Shown in pieces: positions 21,000 through 22,463 of a stretch of 22,463 nucleotides of DNA; position 1 is the first letter of the stretch, and every line of letters starts with the position of its first letter. The notes under the pieces are model-generated. The model saw only the letters and a program-made list of their open reading frames with translations, was not told the origin of the DNA and did not search any database. The translations under genes and the position numbers were made by a program. Source of the stretch: an uncultured Clostridia bacterium (GTDB lineage Bacteria > Bacillota > Clostridia > Peptostreptococcales > Anaerovoracaceae); the NCBI GenBank assembly GCA_934255435.1, contig CAKQNZ010000014.1:1-22463 (forward strand), given 5' to 3'.

Positions 21000-21302
21000 T
21001 TAACATACGCTCAGTGAACCGATTATGTTTTCACTCAGGATCCGCTTGCGTTCTTCACCCGGCAGATCACTGACACCTCCGTCGATGATATAATCCGCAC
21101 TGACTCCAAGTATCTGCTTCAGTCTGTAAAGAGTTTTCAGCGACACGCCTTTCTCTCCGTATTCTATGTCTGCAATGAATTTAGGTGTTACAGACAGACT
21201 TCTGCCCAGTTCTTCTCTTGTCATTTTCAGGCTTTCTCTGCGAGATCTTATCCTTGCACCCATGCGGCGTTTGTCCAGTTCCTTGAGTTCTTTGAGTTCC
21301 AT
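21000..21302 (-). CDS. XRE-family helix-turn-helix regulator, apparently shortened by a stop
   Basis: A cytoplasmic DNA-binding protein of 100 residues. The Cro/C1-type helix-turn-helix spans about 15-72 (M-T-R-E-E-L-G-R-S-L-S-V-T-P-K-F-I-A-D-I-E-Y-G-E-K-G). The ATG at 21302 is preceded by AAAAAGGGGG with a 6-nt spacer. The gene ends at TAA (21000-21002), but the same frame continues for 22 codons reading V-E-Q-L-G-C-M-E-Q-I-A-R-L-Y-V-E-G-I-V-N-K-E to TAG at 20931-20933, 3 nt before the sigma GTG. That tail looks like the C-terminal helix of similar regulators, so the TAA is probably a recent nonsense mutation, or is read through. It heads the XRE-sigma-anti-sigma operon. A short dyad GTGAT-N2-ATCAC over the -10 could be its own operator. 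Confidence 0.88.
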   Translation of the reverse strand: MELKELKELDKRRMGARIRSRRESLKMTREELGRSLSVTPKFIADIEYGEKGVSLKTLYRLKQILGVSADYIIDGGVSDLPGEERKRILSENIIGSLSVC

Positions 21303-21308
21303 ATATAT

Positions 21309-21409
21309 CCCCCTTTTTCCTCTGTAAGTTGGCTTTTTATCTCCTTTAAGTCTATACAGAGCCCCTTTTACTGTTTCACTCTTAAAGGGGATTTTGATAT
21401 AACTTACAG
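21309..21409 (-). promoter_or_regulatory. XRE leader with competing stem-loops over the ribosome binding site
   Basis: In the minus-strand transcript, CTGTAAGTT (21401-21409, at the predicted 5' end) pairs with AACTTACAG (21322-21330) just before the Shine-Dalgarno. Inside, CCCCTTTAAG (21381-21390) can pair with AAAAGGGG (21362-21369), with CTTAAAGGAG (21341-21350), or with the Shine-Dalgarno AAAGGGGG (21309-21316) itself. These pairings exclude one another, which suggests RNA-level control of the operon. Confidence 0.45.
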
Positions 21410-21411
21410 GC

Positions 21412-21443
21412 GTGATTTATCACCTCTTTCATTTTTATGTAAA
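21412..21443 (-). promoter_or_regulatory. Candidate promoter and operator of the XRE-sigma operon
   Basis: On the minus strand TTTACA (21438-21443) and GATAAA (21416-21421) are 16 bp apart, 5/6 and 4/6 matches. The dyad GTGAT-N2-ATCAC (21412-21423) covers the -10, as autorepressors often require. Transcription would start near 21409, exactly at the 5' arm of the leader structure. Confidence 0.4.
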
Positions 21444-21582
21444 ATTCCTGCTGATTCTATAGAAAAATTACAGAGTTCTATTTCAGCTAAACCATGAAAT
21501 ATTGCCTGTTCTCCGAAGAGCTTGCAGCAATATACCCGGCGAATATGACGACGCTGCCTCAAACATTTTGAACATTTCCATG
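21424..21582. other. AT-rich spacer, no gene seen
   Basis: Between the operon promoter and the PAP2 terminator. A short minus-strand frame (21404-21619) crosses the terminator and has no ribosome binding site. Confidence 0.4.
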
Positions 21583-21613
21583 AAAAAAACAGGCTGTGCA
21601 TTTCCAGCCTGTT
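21583..21613 (-). terminator. Rho-independent terminator of the PAP2 gene
   Basis: AACAGGCTG (21588-21596) and CAGCCTGTT (21605-21613) form a 9-bp stem. On the minus strand it runs into a stretch of seven T residues (21583-21589, the last two within the stem). It begins 15 nt after the PAP2 stop. Confidence 0.85.
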
Positions 21614-21628
21614 TCTCATATCAGTGTT

Positions 21629-22288
21629 TCAGTGTTTCCCTGTCTTTCTTTTCGCTGCGATCTTTTTCATAACTGCCGTGCAGACGATGATAGCTATGAC
21701 CCCCAGCATCCACCCTGCTATAACGTCTGTCGGGTAATGGACTCCCAGATATATGCGACTCGGTCCGATAAGCAGCATCGGTACCGCAAGGATCACCGTC
21801 AGTGCATTCGCCAGCCGCCGGTCTTTTACATACCGTCTCACCTGATAGATCATTATGCCGTAGACGAACATGCTTGTGATGGAATGACCACTGGGAAACG
21901 AGAACCCGCCTTCCGTGACCAGATGCGCTATATCTGACGGGCGTGGCCTTGCAACTGCGTGCTTTATGGATTTGTTCACGATGGTCACTGCTATGGCGCC
22001 TGCTGACACCGGCAGGCCATATCTGACTCTCACCGGTTTCACGATGAGCAGCAGTATGCAAAGTCCGACGATGAACTGTACGTTGCCTGTATATGTTATG
22101 ATCCTCACTGCAGGCGTCAGCCAGCCTGCTCTGATACTGTAAAATCCGTTTCTTATCACATCATCGAAACTGCTGCCGTTTCCCGTGACTGCAATGTACA
22201 TCATCGCTGCAAATACCAGCGCAGCGGCGACAGCGCATACTGTCATTTTCCAGGAAACTGCAGATATGCTTTTTTCATGTTCTGTCAT
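21629..22288 (-). CDS. PAP2-family membrane phosphatase
   Basis: A membrane lipid-phosphatase-like protein of 219 residues with about six hydrophobic helices. All three PAP2 signatures are present: KX6RP (K109 to R116-P117), P-S-G-H (132-135) and SRX5HX3D (S177-R178, H184, D188). His135 and His184 are the expected catalytic residues. Family members dephosphorylate phosphatidic acid, phosphatidylglycerol phosphate or undecaprenyl pyrophosphate; recycling of the undecaprenyl carrier is common in Firmicutes, but the substrate here is not decided by sequence. The ATG at 22288 has GAGGG 7 nt upstream. The gene is monocistronic, with its own terminator and a promoter at about 22326. Confidence 0.93.
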   Translation of the reverse strand: MTEHEKSISAVSWKMTVCAVAAALVFAAMMYIAVTGNGSSFDDVIRNGFYSIRAGWLTPAVRIITYTGNVQFIVGLCILLLIVKPVRVRYGLPVSAGAIAVTIVNKSIKHAVARPRPSDIAHLVTEGGFSFPSGHSITSMFVYGIMIYQVRRYVKDRRLANALTVILAVPMLLIGPSRIYLGVHYPTDVIAGWMLGVIAIIVCTAVMKKIAAKRKTGKH

Positions 22289-22321
22289 TCTTACACCCTC
22301 TTTATGCTTTTCATTATTTCA

Positions 22322-22334
22322 CTGTATTATACAG
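22322..22334 (-). promoter_or_regulatory. -10 box of the PAP2 gene inside a small dyad
   Basis: A perfect TATAAT on the minus strand (22326-22331) lies inside CTGTA-TTA-TACAG (22322-22334). The -35 is weak (GTGATT at 17 bp). The start of transcription would be near 22319. Confidence 0.5.
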
Positions 22335-22377
22335 CAGATCCATGTATTAATCACTACTTTTCAGGCACAAAATAGTG

Positions 22378-22383
22378 TATAAT
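22378..22383 (+). promoter_or_regulatory. -10 box of the right-edge gene
   Basis: A perfect TATAAT on the plus strand, 33 bp before the ATG at 22417. No good -35 is visible at 16-18 bp. Confidence 0.4.
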
Positions 22384-22416
22384 ATTTTCATAAACTTTTT
22401 TCAAGGAGTGAACTTT

Positions 22417-22463
22417 ATGAAAATACTCGCAAACATTCCGGGAGGGCTGAAACTGCTCAATTC
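22417..22463 (+). CDS. Truncated gene at right edge, product unknown
   Basis: An ATG with AAGGAG 8 nt upstream opens a frame that runs off the window: M-K-I-L-A-N-I-P-G-G-L-K-L-L-N. A short I-P-G-G start occurs in 2-keto-3-deoxygluconate permeases, but fifteen residues are too few to assign a family. It is divergent from the PAP2 gene. Confidence 0.6.
   Translation, partial: MKILANIPGGLKLLN

Noticed and set aside
21404..21619. Minus-strand frame of 71 codons between PAP2 and XRE
   Set aside because: Crosses the PAP2 terminator, no ribosome binding site.

Overview
The window reads as chromosomal DNA from an anaerobic Clostridia-type Bacillota. The evidence is Gram-positive style ribosome binding sites (AGGAGG-like), the three [FeFe]-hydrogenase maturases HydE, HydG and HydF, a butyrate-pathway 3-hydroxybutyryl-CoA dehydrogenase, a Firmicutes-type YqhQ (DUF1385) protein beside Rho and PrmC, and small OmpR/ECF signalling operons. 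Most coding DNA is about 50% G+C. A family such as Anaerovoracaceae/Eubacteriales is possible, but nothing in the sequence fixes the genus. No rRNA, tRNA, CRISPR array, transposase or phage gene was seen.

Layout. (1) 67-2743, minus: OmpR-type response regulator, sensor histidine kinase and PepSY lipoprotein, an envelope-sensing operon. (2) 2744-3738: a 1-kb non-coding stretch with a promoter-to-terminator unit that looks like a structured small RNA of about 200 nt, a run of mini-hairpins, and two matched dyads (TCCAC-N4-GTGGA) exactly 53 bp apart. (3) 3739-5155, plus: a radical-SAM protein overlapping a VUT/YhhQ transporter, probably queuosine-precursor salvage. (4) 5444-10555, minus: hydE, hydG, hydF, with long spacers between them and large low-complexity insertions inside HydE and HydF; three tandem 93-94-bp repeats lie just upstream of hydE. 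(5) 11337-15066, minus: rho, yqhQ, prmC. (6) 15464-18470, minus: a hotdog thioesterase, an EamA exporter with a near-consensus promoter, and hbd. (7) 19094-21302: a plus-strand secreted small protein facing, tail to tail, a minus-strand operon of XRE regulator, ECF-like sigma factor and membrane anti-sigma-like protein. (8) 21629-22288, minus: a PAP2 phosphatase; a truncated plus-strand gene runs off the right edge.

The most unusual place is 19094-21450. The mature half of the secreted protein and the outer half of the anti-sigma-like protein meet 3 bp apart and share one AT-rich block (20-38% G+C over about 19230-19920). The anchoring and signal-peptide halves on both sides have the 50-60% G+C of the surroundings. 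This looks like a single exchangeable cassette carrying both extracytoplasmic halves. The XRE gene heading the operon has an in-frame TAA followed by 22 more codons of protein-like sequence that end at the sigma factor ribosome binding site, and its leader can form competing RNA pairings that include its own Shine-Dalgarno. Other points of interest are the Cys-Gly-Cys-bearing HydF insertion, the HydE insertion, the candidate small RNA at 3109-3305 and the twin dyads upstream of the queuosine-type operon.
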